Origin: an uncultured Anaerovibrio sp.
GTDB taxonomy: Bacteria; Bacillota; Negativicutes; Selenomonadales; Selenomonadaceae
Length of the DNA stretch: 64,000 nucleotides
Direction of reading: 5' to 3'
NCBI GenBank assembly: GCA_934196075.1
Contig: CAKPVW010000003.1
Coordinates: 1-64,000, forward strand
The position numbers were made by a program, and so were the translations under genes. The notes below the pieces were generated by a model. It did no database searches and had not been told where the DNA came from. It saw only the letters and a list, made by a program, of their open reading frames with translations. Shown here piece by piece: positions 43,708 to 52,778 of the stretch. How positions within the stretch are numbered: position 1 is the first letter of the stretch; every line of letters starts with the position of its first letter.

Positions 43708-43737
43708 CAGCCTGTTGTAGGAACAGGCTGTTTTTAT
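43708..43737 (+). terminator. Terminator of the CarD-like gene
   Basis: CAGCCTGTT (43708-43716) pairs with AACAGGCTG (43722-43730), followed by TTTTT. Confidence 0.83.
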
Positions 43738-43857
43738 GCCGGGAACTTGTTGATATCATGTTTCGTCCTATTGTGGGACTAAAGAGATAAATAAGCGGTA
43801 TTCAGGAAATTTTCATTCTGATACTATATATTTTACTTTACTAAAGGAGGTGAAATT

Positions 43858-45051
43858 ATGTTAATTAAAGTTATGCGTTTTTTCGTTACTGTTTTGCTGG
43901 CAGTTATAGGCGGAGTAGTTGTGCATCTAGCAAGTCCGGTACTAACGGAGCTTATAAGCACGGAGGTACTCAAGACAGAAATGGGACTGTACAAACTGAC
44001 CATGGCCAATGTTATACTTATTGCTATCGGTATGATTATCGGTGGTATTGTAGGTTATCTGGTATCGCCATATTTTACTGCCAAGCTGCAGAAATTTTCT
44101 ATCTGGGTTGAGGGACAGCTCAGCAAAATGCCGTTACAGGATGTAATTGCTGGTGTTGTTGGTTTGGCCATTGGACTTATAATTGCAAATTTATTAGGTA
44201 GTGCTTTTGCCAATATTCCTGTAGTTGGCAACTATCTTCCGGTACTTTTTAGCATCGTATTTGGCTACTTGGGCATTCACATTGTTGTGCGCAAGCAAAA
44301 GGAAATCGGCGAGCTTTTTGGCAAAATGACCAAGCTGAAAAAGAAGCCAAGAGAAAAGATGCCTGAGGAAATTGCTCCTCAGCAAATGCCAGTTCAGGCA
44401 GAGCCGGTGGCAGCAGCTATGCCTTTAGGCGGATATGGCAGCTATGATAGCATGGTAGGCTGCAAGCTTTTGGATACTAGTGTTATCATTGATGGCCGTA
44501 TTGCTGATATTTGCAGCACTGGTTTTTTGGATGGCAAGCTTTTGATTCCTGTTTTTGTGCTGGAAGAGTTGCAGCATATTGCAGATTCGGCTGATGCTTT
44601 AAAAAGGGTAAGAGGTCGCAGAGGTCTTGATATTTTGCAAAAAATTCGTACTGAAAGTGGTTTGCAGGTAGAAATTGTCAATCAGGATTTTGATGATATT
44701 ACTGAGGTGGATTCCAAGCTGATACGTTTAGGACAGCAGCTGGGAGGCAAGATAATCACTAATGATTACAATCTCAACAAGGTATCTGAGCTGCAGGGTG
44801 TGCCTGTATTGAATATTAATGATTTGTCCAATGCAGTGAAGCCAGTGGTTATTCCAGGTGAGAATATGCATGTAACTGTGGTCAAGGAAGGCAAGGAACA
44901 GGGACAGGGAATCGCCTATCTGGATGATGGCACTATGATTGTTATTGAAAATGGACGTCATTATCTAAACAAAGCTATTGAGGTTGAGGTTACTTCAGCA
45001 TTACAAACCTCCGCAGGTCGTATGATTTTTGCCAAGCCTGTTGATGAATAA
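43858..45051 (+). CDS. PIN/TRAM-domain membrane protein (YacL family)
   Basis: Four predicted membrane segments occupy the N-terminal 150 residues. A PIN nuclease-like domain follows (about 200-310), with the acidic residues of [15 protein letters not shown], and a C-terminal TRAM domain (about 330-390) suited to RNA binding. This is the order of Bacillus YacL, which lies near ispD-ispF there too. A membrane-attached RNase role is plausible but unproven. It has 397 residues. AAAGGAGGTGA precedes the ATG. Confidence 0.9.
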   Translation: MLIKVMRFFVTVLLAVIGGVVVHLASPVLTELISTEVLKTEMGLYKLTMANVILIAIGMIIGGIVGYLVSPYFTAKLQKFSIWVEGQLSKMPLQDVIAGVVGLAIGLIIANLLGSAFANIPVVGNYLPVLFSIVFGYLGIHIVVRKQKEIGELFGKMTKLKKKPREKMPEEIAPQQMPVQAEPVAAAMPLGGYGSYDSMVGCKLLDTSVIIDGRIADICSTGFLDGKLLIPVFVLEELQHIADSADALKRVRGRRGLDILQKIRTESGLQVEIVNQDFDDITEVDSKLIRLGQQLGGKIITNDYNLNKVSELQGVPVLNINDLSNAVKPVVIPGENMHVTVVKEGKEQGQGIAYLDDGTMIVIENGRHYLNKAIEVEVTSALQTSAGRMIFAKPVDE

Positions 45052-45061
45052 TATGGTTTTT

Positions 45062-45095
45062 AGGGACATAATCCTTTAGGGTTATGTCCTTTTTA
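45062..45095 (+). terminator. Terminator of the PIN/TRAM gene
   Basis: AGGGACATAA (45062-45071) pairs with TTATGTCCT (45082-45090), followed by TTTTATT. Confidence 0.82.
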
Positions 45096-45188
45096 TTATG
45101 TGCTCAGCGTGGTGTAATCCACATTGCCAGCCTTAATTGATTTACAGATGTTTTCAGTGTAAAATATAAATAAAAAGGAGTGATTTCA

Positions 45189-45467
45189 ATGCTTTATAGT
45201 AAAATATTTAACAAAAAAAATAGCACTATGGATTTCTTTGTCATTAAAGAATACGAAGACAGAGACGGAGGTGATAACTTAGTCGTAAGGGTAGAAATAG
45301 AGGAGGCACCAGACTCATTCTGCGAATGGAGATTGCCAGATATTTTCTGCTATAAATCGTACGGATTTTCTGAAGAAGACCTACTAAAAATCAAGGACTA
45401 CATTCGCAACAATCAAATGCTTATGTGGTCTGATTTTAGAAAGGAGATGAACAAGCCAAATGCCTAA
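45189..45467 (+). CDS. Small acidic protein paired with a DUF4160 gene
   Basis: The family is not recognised. The 92-residue protein is acidic, with no signal or membrane helix. AAAAGGAG precedes the ATG at 45189. It overlaps the next gene by 8 bases. Codon use (AGA, ATA, CTA) differs from the surrounding housekeeping genes, hinting at transfer. The paired layout resembles small toxin-antitoxin operons. DUF4160 proteins are often found with DUF2442, but I cannot confirm DUF2442 here. Confidence 0.72.
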   Translation: MLYSKIFNKKNSTMDFFVIKEYEDRDGGDNLVVRVEIEEAPDSFCEWRLPDIFCYKSYGFSEEDLLKIKDYIRNNQMLMWSDFRKEMNKPNA

Positions 45468-45729
45468 TGCGTTGATGGAATACATGGGATATTTAATATA
45501 TTTCTGGAGCATGGAGGACGGGGAACCAGTTCATGTGCATGTGAGCAAACATAAACAGAAAAATGCCACAAAATTCTGGATTACAACAGAGGGCATAGAA
45601 ATGGCAAAAGATACTGGCTCTATTGAGAAAAAAGACATGAAAGCAATGCTTGCTCATCTGCGTGCAAATAGAGACTCTATAATAGCTTCATGGATAGCTT
45701 ACTTTGGCAAAGCAGAACTAAAAAGATAA
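45460..45729 (+). CDS. DUF4160-family small protein
   Basis: The 89-residue protein starts MPNALMEYMGYLIYFWS and has the conserved HVHVSKHKQKNATKFWI stretch (residues about 25-41), as in DUF4160. These proteins have a short His-rich beta motif and occur as one half of two-gene modules, sometimes annotated as toxin-antitoxin; activity is not established. It overlaps the upstream gene by 8 bases and is AT-rich. The module sits alone between the PIN/TRAM gene and ispD, interrupting an order that is often continuous in relatives. Confidence 0.8.
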   Translation: MPNALMEYMGYLIYFWSMEDGEPVHVHVSKHKQKNATKFWITTEGIEMAKDTGSIEKKDMKAMLAHLRANRDSIIASWIAYFGKAELKR

Positions 45730-45891
45730 TATTTGTACAAAACATATTATTAGGATGTAAAAGAGATAGAGGTTCGGCCAATTGTAGGAAAAAGTGGGAT
45801 TACTTATAATGTTGAAAAAAAGAGAAGGAATTATAAGCACTATGTCAAATGGTTGGATCTAACTATATAGGAAGGGAGTTGTTGTGGGATT

Positions 45892-46668
45892 ATGGTTAGT
45901 GTTATTTTTCCTGCTGCTGGTCGGGGGAAGAGAATGCAGGCTGGCATGAATAAGGTTTTTATGGAGTTGTCTGGGATTCCGATTCTGGTACGGACATTGT
46001 TGAGATTTTCCGATTGCTCTCAGGTTGATAATCTGGTTGTGGTTGTAGGTGAGGGTGAGGTACAGTTTGTCAAAGGAATCCTAAAAAGGATTCCCGGCTT
46101 GAAGCCTTGGCAGGTAGTGGCTGGCGGCAGTGAGCGACAGTATTCGGTGTGGAATGGTATTCAGTCTATAGAAAATGCCTCTGCTGACGATATTATTCTG
46201 GTGCATGATGCGGCCAGACCTTTGATTTCCACAGAGGTTATACAGGAAACTATAAAAACCGCGAGAGAAAAAGGCGGGGCCATTGCAGCTGTGCCTGCCA
46301 AAAATACCATTAAAATCTGCAATGAAAAACAGGAGGTAGTGGAAACCCCAGATAGAAGCACACTATGGGAGGTTCAGACTCCTCAGGGGTTTCGCCGGGA
46401 TATTCTGGTTAGGGCCAATGAGCTGGCTGTAAAGGATGGCTTTTTGGGCACTGATGATGCCAGCTTGGTAGAGCGGTGCGGCTATCCTGTTTATATTGTA
46501 AATAGTGATTATCGCAATATCAAAATTACTACTCCAGAGGATATTGTGGTGGCCAAGGCCTTTTTGCATGAAAACCCAAAGGAAAATCAACAGGAAAAAA
46601 GCTTGGAAAATACTTTAAAGGCCTTTGTGGAGGAAATCAAGGTAAAATTTTTGCGAGACGATGATTGA
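45892..46668 (+). CDS. ispD: 2-C-methyl-D-erythritol 4-phosphate cytidylyltransferase
   Basis: IspD couples MEP to CTP in the non-mevalonate isoprenoid pathway. The N-terminal FPAAGRGKRMQAGMNKVFMEL is the nucleotide-binding signature with its catalytic Arg and Lys. VHDAARPL (metal-binding Asp) and the TPQGFRRDIL motif follow. Its 258 residues exceed the usual 230, owing to a charged C-terminal tail (about 225-258). GAAGGGAG is 14 bases before the ATG, rather far. ispF follows after 15 bases. Confidence 0.95.
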   Translation: MVSVIFPAAGRGKRMQAGMNKVFMELSGIPILVRTLLRFSDCSQVDNLVVVVGEGEVQFVKGILKRIPGLKPWQVVAGGSERQYSVWNGIQSIENASADDIILVHDAARPLISTEVIQETIKTAREKGGAIAAVPAKNTIKICNEKQEVVETPDRSTLWEVQTPQGFRRDILVRANELAVKDGFLGTDDASLVERCGYPVYIVNSDYRNIKITTPEDIVVAKAFLHENPKENQQEKSLENTLKAFVEEIKVKFLRDDD

Positions 46669-46683
46669 TAGGGAGGCAAATTT

Positions 46684-47157
46684 ATGACAAGATTTGGCAT
46701 GGGCTATGATGTTCATCAGCTGGTAAAAAATCGTAAGCTGATTATTGGCGGTGTGGATATACCCTACGAAAAGGGGCTTTTAGGACATTCTGATGCAGAT
46801 GTGTTATTGCACGCCATTTCAGATGCTTTGCTGGGAGCAGCAGCTTTGGGAGATATAGGCAAGCATTTTCCAGATACCGACCCTCGCTACAAGGGAGCAG
46901 ATAGCCTAAAGCTGTTGGAGGAGGTTGGCAATCTCTTGGCAGAAAAGGGCTATGTGGTAGGCAATGTGGATGCTACCATTGTGGCACAAAAGCCTAAGAT
47001 GCTGCCCCATATTCCTCAGATGCGGGAAAATATCGCCAGAGTTCTTCATGTGGATATAGATCAGATAAATGTGAAGGCCACTACAGAGGAGCATTTAGGC
47101 TTTACTGGCAGTGGTCAGGGGATTTCCTCCTATGCTGTAGCAGGAATTGAAGGATAA
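46684..47157 (+). CDS. ispF: 2-C-methyl-D-erythritol 2,4-cyclodiphosphate synthase
   Basis: IspF closes the cyclodiphosphate in the MEP pathway. The zinc-binding GYDVHQL near residues 6-12 (Asp8, His10) and the [20 protein letters not shown] motif (His42) are intact. [10 protein letters not shown] and the C-terminal [17 protein letters not shown] follow. It has 157 residues. AGGGAGG precedes the ATG. It is the last gene before the Cys T-box. Confidence 0.97.
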   Translation: MTRFGMGYDVHQLVKNRKLIIGGVDIPYEKGLLGHSDADVLLHAISDALLGAAALGDIGKHFPDTDPRYKGADSLKLLEEVGNLLAEKGYVVGNVDATIVAQKPKMLPHIPQMRENIARVLHVDIDQINVKATTEEHLGFTGSGQGISSYAVAGIEG

Positions 47158-47194
47158 AACGATTCCTCCACCTTGCATGAACATAAATTTTTTG

Positions 47195-47547
47195 GTACAA
47201 TACTAAATATCATATATTAAAGGCTGTGAACAGGCAGAGTACGTTGTACGAGCTGACAGAGAGGGTTCTCGGAGATAGCTTCTGATTTTGACTAAATCAA
47301 GGTAGGAGCTGTACAGGCTGTAAGGAATCTGAGCTACGATGAGGGAAAGTGCACCTGGGAGCTGCAGGGCTGAATTATTACCGATTTGGTGGGAAGTTAG
47401 GCTCTGACGCAGGGATGCGTTAAAAAACATTGAGAAGCAGTTTTTTCTTGGTCATGGTGGAATTTGCCAGACCAGTGTGGAAAATATTGCTAGAATTAGA
47501 GTGGAACCGCGACTGATAGCCGCCTCTTAGTTGAGGCGGTTTTTTTG
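47195..47547 (+). ncRNA. T-box leader (cysteine) with terminator, upstream of cysE-cysS
   Basis: The leader carries stem I features (AGAGAGGG near 47259) and the T-box sequence AGAGTGGAACCGCGAC (47498-47513). The terminator that follows is CCGCCTC (47520-47526) paired with GAGGCGG (47533-47539) plus TTTTTTT. The likely specifier is TGC at 47350-47352, in GGGAAAGTGCACCTGGG, a Cys codon followed by a purine. This fits the downstream serine acetyltransferase and cysteinyl-tRNA synthetase. The exact 5' boundary is uncertain. Confidence 0.85.
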
Positions 47548-47590
47548 TTGTCAAAGGTTAGTAAACAGTGTGTATGGAGTTGGAGGCAAA

Positions 47591-48340
47591 ATGTTTTTTA
47601 AAAGACTTAGAGCCCGTATCAAAAAGGATATTCGGGTAATTTTTGAACGTGACCCGGCAGCCCGCAGTGTTATTGAGGTTATTTGCTGTTATTCAGGACT
47701 TCATGCCATTTGGCTGCACCGCATATCCCATGCCTTGTATCTCAAGGGGTGGGTGCTGCTGCCTAGATTGATTTCCAATCTAGGGCGGTTCCTTACAGGT
47801 ATTGAAATTCATCCCGGTGCTACCATTGGGGAGGGCCTGTTTATTGACCACGGTACAGGTATTGTTATTGGTGAAACGGCAGAGCTAGGGAAGAATGTTA
47901 CCCTTTATCAGGGAGTTACTCTAGGTGGTACAGGCAAGGAGAAGGGCAAAAGACATCCTACCCTTGGGAACAATGTAGTTGTGGCTTCTGGTGCCAAGGT
48001 ATTAGGCTCCTTTACCGTAGGGGATCATGCTAAAATCGGTGCCGGCTCTGTGGTATTGAAGGCTGTACCGGCTTATGCCACGGTGGTAGGTATTCCTGGC
48101 CGAGTGGTGGTAATGCATGGTAAAAGGGTAGGCAAGCCTGTCTACACCGATGAAATGATGAAGCTTATGGATGAGGATGTGGATTCTCAGGAAATGGTAG
48201 ATGAGCAGGATGTGGATTTGAACCACGATGAGCTGCCAGATCCAGTAAGGGATTTGCTTGCAGATTTGGCTGAAAAGCTGGATAAAATGGAAAAGCGTGT
48301 TAATGAGCTGGAAAAGGAATTGGAGGATAAAAATGCTTAA
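47591..48340 (+). CDS. cysE: Serine O-acetyltransferase
   Basis: CysE makes O-acetylserine, the carbon backbone for cysteine. The hexapeptide-repeat left-handed helix spans residues about 70-165 (GIEIHPGATIGEGLFIDHGT, then NVTLYQGVTLGGTGKEKGKR), with the catalytic His and Asp in the usual loops. The C-terminus has an extra acidic coiled coil (about 200-249, EKLDKMEKRVNELEKELE) not needed for catalysis. TGGAGG precedes the ATG at 47591. The stop overlaps the cysS start, so translation is coupled. Confidence 0.94.
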   Translation: MFFKRLRARIKKDIRVIFERDPAARSVIEVICCYSGLHAIWLHRISHALYLKGWVLLPRLISNLGRFLTGIEIHPGATIGEGLFIDHGTGIVIGETAELGKNVTLYQGVTLGGTGKEKGKRHPTLGNNVVVASGAKVLGSFTVGDHAKIGAGSVVLKAVPAYATVVGIPGRVVVMHGKRVGKPVYTDEMMKLMDEDVDSQEMVDEQDVDLNHDELPDPVRDLLADLAEKLDKMEKRVNELEKELEDKNA

Positions 48341-49778
48341 AGTATATAATACATTAACTAGAAAAAAACAGGAATTTGTACCTCAGGAGCCAGGCAAGGT
48401 AGGGATGTATGTCTGCGGTGTTACCCCTTATAATCACCCTCATATTGGTAACGCTCGTCCTTTTGTAACCTGGGATGTTATCAAGAGATATTTCCGCAAA
48501 AAGGGCTTTGAGGTTAAGCATATTCAGAATTTTACTGATATGGATGACAAGATTATCAAGGCTGCTAATACAGAGGGCGTGGATTGCTCTGTTATCAGTG
48601 AGCGTTATATCAAGAGCTATTTTGAGGCTATGGACAAGCTGAATGTGCAGAGAGCAGACCTTTATCCAAAGGTTACGGAGCATATTCCAGATATTATTGC
48701 TATGGTGCAGAAGCTGATAGACAATGGCTATGCCTATGAGCTGGAGGGGGATGTGTACTTCAGCGTGGAGAAATTCCCTGAATACGGCAAGCTTAGCGGC
48801 CGTAAGCTGGAGGATATGCAGGCAGGAGCCAGAGTAGAGGTTGACCAGCGTAAAGCAAATCCTATGGATTTTGCCCTGTGGAAATCCGCCAAGCCAGGAG
48901 AGCCATTCTGGGAAAGTCCTTGGGGCAAGGGCCGTCCAGGCTGGCATATTGAGTGCTCTACCATGTCTTTGAAGTATTTAGGGGAAACCTTTGACTTCCA
49001 CGGCGGTGGCAGTGATTTGATTTTCCCACATCATGAGAATGAAATCGCTCAGTCTCAGTGCTGCTGCGGCAATTACCATAGCTTTGCCCAGTATTGGCTC
49101 CACAATGGCTTTATTACCATTGATAATGAGAAAATGAGCAAGTCTTTGAATAATTTCATTACAGTACCGGATATTTTGAAGCTGTATCCAGGTGAAGTTG
49201 TGCGCTTCTTTATTCTCCGCACTCATTATAGAAGTCCTTTGGATTTCAGCGAGGAGCGTATCAAGGAGGCTCAGGCTGGTTTATTGCGTTTGAAAACCGC
49301 CTACGACAATGGTCTGGAGCTGTTGGAGGCTAGAGAGGGCAATACAGAGAATGATGTTCTTTTGGCTGAAAATGCTCAAAAGGCTCTAGCTGATTTTTAT
49401 GAGGCTATGGATGATGATTTCAATACAGCTTTGGCTATTGGCTATATGTTTACTTTGGCCAAGGAAATCAACACCTATGCCAATAGTGTCATAAATCACA
49501 AGGGTGATTTTGATAAGAAGCATTTCGGTCAGCTTATGGATGTGTATAAGGACATGGCTGAGGTTATTGGTATTTTTGAGGGCAGTCTGGAAATGCCTAC
49601 TGAGGATGATGGAGAAGAGGGTATTTCTCCAGAGGAAATTGAGGCTCTTATTGCAGAAAGAGCCGAGGCAAAGAAGGCCAAGAATTGGGCTAGAGCTGAT
49701 GAAATCCGCGATGGCCTGAAGGCTCAGGGTATTATTCTGGAGGATTCTGCTGCTGGTACTAAATGGAAAAAGGCATAA
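48333..49778 (+). CDS. cysS: Cysteinyl-tRNA synthetase
   Basis: CysS charges tRNA-Cys. Its class I signature motifs are HIGN (in CGVTPYNHPHIGNARPFVTW, near 28-47) and KMSKSLNN near 265. Zinc ligands are Cys28, WHIECS and FPHHENEIAQS. It has 481 residues, full length. The ATG at 48333 overlaps the cysE stop by 8 bases. Sharing a Cys-responsive T-box with cysE lets the cell match cysteine supply to charging. Confidence 0.96.
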   Translation: MLKVYNTLTRKKQEFVPQEPGKVGMYVCGVTPYNHPHIGNARPFVTWDVIKRYFRKKGFEVKHIQNFTDMDDKIIKAANTEGVDCSVISERYIKSYFEAMDKLNVQRADLYPKVTEHIPDIIAMVQKLIDNGYAYELEGDVYFSVEKFPEYGKLSGRKLEDMQAGARVEVDQRKANPMDFALWKSAKPGEPFWESPWGKGRPGWHIECSTMSLKYLGETFDFHGGGSDLIFPHHENEIAQSQCCCGNYHSFAQYWLHNGFITIDNEKMSKSLNNFITVPDILKLYPGEVVRFFILRTHYRSPLDFSEERIKEAQAGLLRLKTAYDNGLELLEAREGNTENDVLLAENAQKALADFYEAMDDDFNTALAIGYMFTLAKEINTYANSVINHKGDFDKKHFGQLMDVYKDMAEVIGIFEGSLEMPTEDDGEEGISPEEIEALIAERAEAKKAKNWARADEIRDGLKAQGIILEDSAAGTKWKKA

Positions 49779-49787
49779 GGTGTTGTT

Positions 49788-50300
49788 ATGACCTTTGAAC
49801 ATTTTCAGAAGCTGGTAGATATGATGTTTGTGCCAGATGGCACAGGAGGAGCGTTACAGCGCTATCAGGAGGTAAATCCTAGAACTTTGCACCCTTTGGT
49901 GCTGGCTTATATAGGGGATGCCTATTTCCATCTTTTTGTGCGGGGTCGGCTCCTTTCCTATGAGCAAAGCAAGGTGCAGGTGCTGAATCAGTTTAGTGCT
50001 CAGATAGTTTCTGCTATCTGGCAGGATAAGGCCTATCGGGCTATAGAGCCTATGCTCACGGAGGAGGAAATTGCTATTTACAAGCGGGGCAGGAATTGCC
50101 GCAGCCGTGTTAGCAAAAGTGCCTCTGTAGCCCAGTATCATTCCAGTACCGGCTTTGAGGCTTTGCTGGGCACCCTTTATTTGCAGGAAAATAACCAACG
50201 GCTTTATGAAATTGCCGAAGCGGCTTTTCAGGCTATTTCCCAGGAAATGATGGCTCAGGTAAGTGAAAAACGCAATAACTCTACGTGCAAGGAAAAATAA
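49788..50300 (+). CDS. mrnC: Mini-ribonuclease III
   Basis: Mini-III trims the ends of 23S rRNA precursors in Firmicutes. It has only the RNase III catalytic domain, without a dsRNA-binding domain. Catalytic acidic motifs are LAYIGDAYFHLFVR near 38-51 and the ALLGTLYL motif near 123-130. It has 170 residues. The cysS-mrnC order is conserved. The gene begins 9 bases after cysS. thyX normally follows, but here accessory genes intervene. Confidence 0.94.
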   Translation: MTFEHFQKLVDMMFVPDGTGGALQRYQEVNPRTLHPLVLAYIGDAYFHLFVRGRLLSYEQSKVQVLNQFSAQIVSAIWQDKAYRAIEPMLTEEEIAIYKRGRNCRSRVSKSASVAQYHSSTGFEALLGTLYLQENNQRLYEIAEAAFQAISQEMMAQVSEKRNNSTCKEK

Positions 50301-50309
50301 ATTGTATGG

Positions 50310-50357
50310 CCGTCTGTCTTTCAAATTTTATTTTGCAGGCAGACGGTCTGATTTTTC
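50310..50357 (+). terminator. Terminator of the cysE-cysS-mrnC operon
   Basis: CCGTCTG (50310-50316) pairs with CAGACGG (50340-50346), followed by TCTGATTTTT. It lies 9 bases after the mrnC stop. Confidence 0.75.
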
Positions 50358-50365
50358 ATCAAAAT

Positions 50366-51867
50366 GCGGGCAGGATACTCCGACCTCTTAGGTCGGGGAG
50401 GAATGCTCGCCTCACCTCACTTTCTTAAAACATTAGGCTTTCAGCAAAATATATGATATAATATCTTTGATGAAAGTAATATAACTTTAGAAAGGCAGGT
50501 GAAAAAGATGTCCGACTTAACCAAAACTATAAAACTTCGCATCAATGTTTCTAAAGAACAAGAAATGTTGTTTCGTCAAATGACTGAACAGTATCGACAA
50601 GCTTGCAACTTTGTATCAAAGCATATTTTTGACAACCAGTTTAACTTGGCTTATCAAAGCCTTAATAAAGAGTTGTACAGCGACCTTCGTGGTCGATTTG
50701 GTTTAAAGTCACAGCTCGCACAGTCGTCAATCAAGACAGCTGTCGCCCGTTACAAAACAGTCAAACGGCAGCTTGTTCAAAATCCATATAAATACAAGGA
50801 CGAAAAAGGCAGCTGGAAATACATTCCCAAAACGTTTGAATGGCTTTGGAAACCTGTATTTTTCCGCCGTCCGCAAGCTGATTTGGTTCGCAACCGTGAC
50901 TACAGCTTCGTTGATGATGGACAGACTCTATCCATTAATACACTGGGCAAACGAATAAAATGCACCTTTGAGGGCAAACACTTCGCCGAATATCTTGATG
51001 GCTCGTGGAAGCTTGGCACAGCAAAGCTGGTCGAATTCAAAGGCTTGTGGTATCTGCACATTCCTGTTACCAAGGCTGTCGAAGATTTCCAAAAAGGTAA
51101 CGTCCGTCATGTTGTCGGTATTGACCGTGGATTGCGTTTTTTTACTGTCAGCTACGACGAACAGGGCAAGACTGAATTTATCTCTGGACGAAAAATTGCC
51201 ACAAAACGGCATAAATTCCAAGAAGTTCGCCGCCAGTTACAATCAAAAGGCACGAAATCCGCAAAGCGCAGACTAAAAGCCATCTCAGGACGAGAGAACC
51301 GTTGGATGTCCGATGTAAACCATCAGATTTCTAAGACACTCGTGCAAAAATACGGCAAAGATACACTGTTTGTGCTTGAAGATTTAACAGGCGTCAGCTT
51401 TGAAGAATCAAATCTTTCGAGAACTGCAAGGCAGAAATATGACCTGCGAAGCTGGTCATTCTATCAGTTAGAGCAATTTATGACTTATAAAGCCCACGAA
51501 AATTGTTCAGAGGTGCTGAAAGTTTCAGCAAGATACACATCACAGCGTTGTCCAAAGTGTGGAACTATCCACAAAGGAAACCGTGACCATCACAAACATA
51601 TGTATAGTTGTCAATGCGGTTACAAATCCAATGATGACCGTATCGGTGCTATGAACATACAGCTCCTTGGAACTATGTGGATTTCTGGTGACAACAATCC
51701 TCGGTATGAAAGAATAACAACTGCCTCGGAGTAAACTCCTTGGCAAAACGGGCATTGTCAATTGCCCGATGATGTAGGCAGAATTAGGGAGGTATTATTT
51801 AGATACCGCTACTACCTATGTTTATCTGACTTACAAGCTCCCGCTTCTATAAGCGGGAGTGATTGAC
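50366..51867 (+). mobile_element. Solitary IS200/IS605-type tnpB element (IS1341-like)
   Basis: A tnpB gene is flanked by non-coding hairpins. At the left is TCCGACCT (50380-50387) against AGGTCGGG (50391-50398). At the right are CGGGCA/TGCCCG (51749-51768) and CTCCCGCTT/AAGCGGGAG (51838-51859). There is no tnpA (Y1 transposase), so it cannot move on its own. Exact ends are not defined; the right end is probably just past 51860. It interrupts the mrnC-thyX-rlmB order. Confidence 0.75.
50508..51734 (+). CDS. tnpB: TnpB/OrfB RNA-guided nuclease-type protein
   Basis: This RuvC-type OrfB of 408 residues has the three catalytic acids in place: the Asp in VGIDRGLRFF (near 207), the Glu in FVLEDLTG (near 290) and the Asp in KSNDDRIGAMNI (near 377). 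The zinc finger is CPKCGTIHKGNRDHH then CQCG. TnpB proteins of this group are RNA-guided DNA nucleases whose omegaRNA derives from the 3' end of the element. AGGTGA precedes the ATG at 50508; GTG 50499 is also in frame. The absence of tnpA means it may persist as a retained nuclease. Confidence 0.92.
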   Translation: MSDLTKTIKLRINVSKEQEMLFRQMTEQYRQACNFVSKHIFDNQFNLAYQSLNKELYSDLRGRFGLKSQLAQSSIKTAVARYKTVKRQLVQNPYKYKDEKGSWKYIPKTFEWLWKPVFFRRPQADLVRNRDYSFVDDGQTLSINTLGKRIKCTFEGKHFAEYLDGSWKLGTAKLVEFKGLWYLHIPVTKAVEDFQKGNVRHVVGIDRGLRFFTVSYDEQGKTEFISGRKIATKRHKFQEVRRQLQSKGTKSAKRRLKAISGRENRWMSDVNHQISKTLVQKYGKDTLFVLEDLTGVSFEESNLSRTARQKYDLRSWSFYQLEQFMTYKAHENCSEVLKVSARYTSQRCPKCGTIHKGNRDHHKHMYSCQCGYKSNDDRIGAMNIQLLGTMWISGDNNPRYERITTASE

Positions 51868-51880
51868 GAATAAAATATAT
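51735..51880 (+). ncRNA. Candidate omegaRNA region 3' of tnpB
   Basis: Downstream of the stop lie the hairpins CGGGCA...TGCCCG (51749-51768) and AGGTAT...ATACCG (near 51790-51808). A terminal hairpin CTCCCGCTT...AAGCGGGAG sits at 51838-51859. This is the layout of the TnpB guide-RNA scaffold. By analogy, the guide would be the bases just after the right end (about 51861-51880). No experimental support is visible. Confidence 0.4.
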
Positions 51881-51940
51881 TTCTATAGTATAATTAGATA
51901 ATTGAATTAAATGGTTTTCACAATAGGAAGCAGGTGCAAT

Positions 51941-52720
51941 ATGGAACAGATAAAGATTGTGTTTTTTGACGTAGATGGGACTTTGATTGATTACAAGGCT
52001 GATGGAATGTCTGCCAAGACTGTGGAGATGTTGAAGGGACTGCAGGCTAATGGGATTAAGATATGTATTGCCTCTGGGCGGGCGCCAGTACAGATGCCAG
52101 ATATACCAGGGGTAAAATTTGATGCCTGCGTTACGTATAATGGCTCCTATTGTTATATTGGCGATGGTAAAGTTATTTTTCGCAATCCTTTGAGTAAAAA
52201 GGATGTGTTACAAATACTGAAAAATACTTCTGAATTGAATCGTCCAGTATCAATAGCTACAGCAACTAGATCGGTAGCCAATGGTGTAGATGAAGATTTG
52301 CATGAATACTATGTCATGGGCGGCATAGACTTGAAACCTGCACCGGATTTTGACCAGGTTCTGCAAGATGATGTATATCAGATTATGGTTGGTGGTCGTG
52401 AGCCAGAACGACCACATATGGTAGATAATACCGATAATGCCAAAATAGCAGCTTGGTGGGACAGAGCTGTGGATATTGTGCCGGCTGATGGTGGCAAGGG
52501 CCGTGGGGTAACTAAGGTACTGGAATATTTCGGCTTGCAAACATCGGAAGCTATGGCTTTTGGTGATGGCAACAATGATTTGGAAATGTTCCAGACTATT
52601 GATTATTGCGTAGCAATGGGCAACGGCTCTGAGGATTTGAAAAAAATCGCCTGGGCCACCTGTGGCAACTGCGAGGATGATGGCATTTACCATTTCTGCA
52701 AGGAAAACAAGCTGATTTGA
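51941..52720 (+). CDS. HAD-IIB (Cof-type) phosphatase
   Basis: The catalytic motif FFDVDGTLIDY (Asp nucleophile near residue 10), IASGRAP, and GDGNNDLEMF near 205-214 define a Cof-like sugar-phosphate or nucleotide phosphatase with a type IIB cap. Its 259 residues are normal. AGCAGGTG precedes the ATG at 51941. The substrate is unknown. It lies in the accessory segment between mrnC and thyX. Confidence 0.9.
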   Translation: MEQIKIVFFDVDGTLIDYKADGMSAKTVEMLKGLQANGIKICIASGRAPVQMPDIPGVKFDACVTYNGSYCYIGDGKVIFRNPLSKKDVLQILKNTSELNRPVSIATATRSVANGVDEDLHEYYVMGGIDLKPAPDFDQVLQDDVYQIMVGGREPERPHMVDNTDNAKIAAWWDRAVDIVPADGGKGRGVTKVLEYFGLQTSEAMAFGDGNNDLEMFQTIDYCVAMGNGSEDLKKIAWATCGNCEDDGIYHFCKENKLI

Positions 52721-52778
52721 TTTTGTTAGGCAATCGGTAGATAAATTCTAGGGGCATTCCCAAAGGCAGGTGAATATA

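Noticed and set aside
47203-47430. Minus-strand ORF over the Cys T-box leader
   Set aside because: It is antisense to conserved RNA structure, with no recognisable protein.
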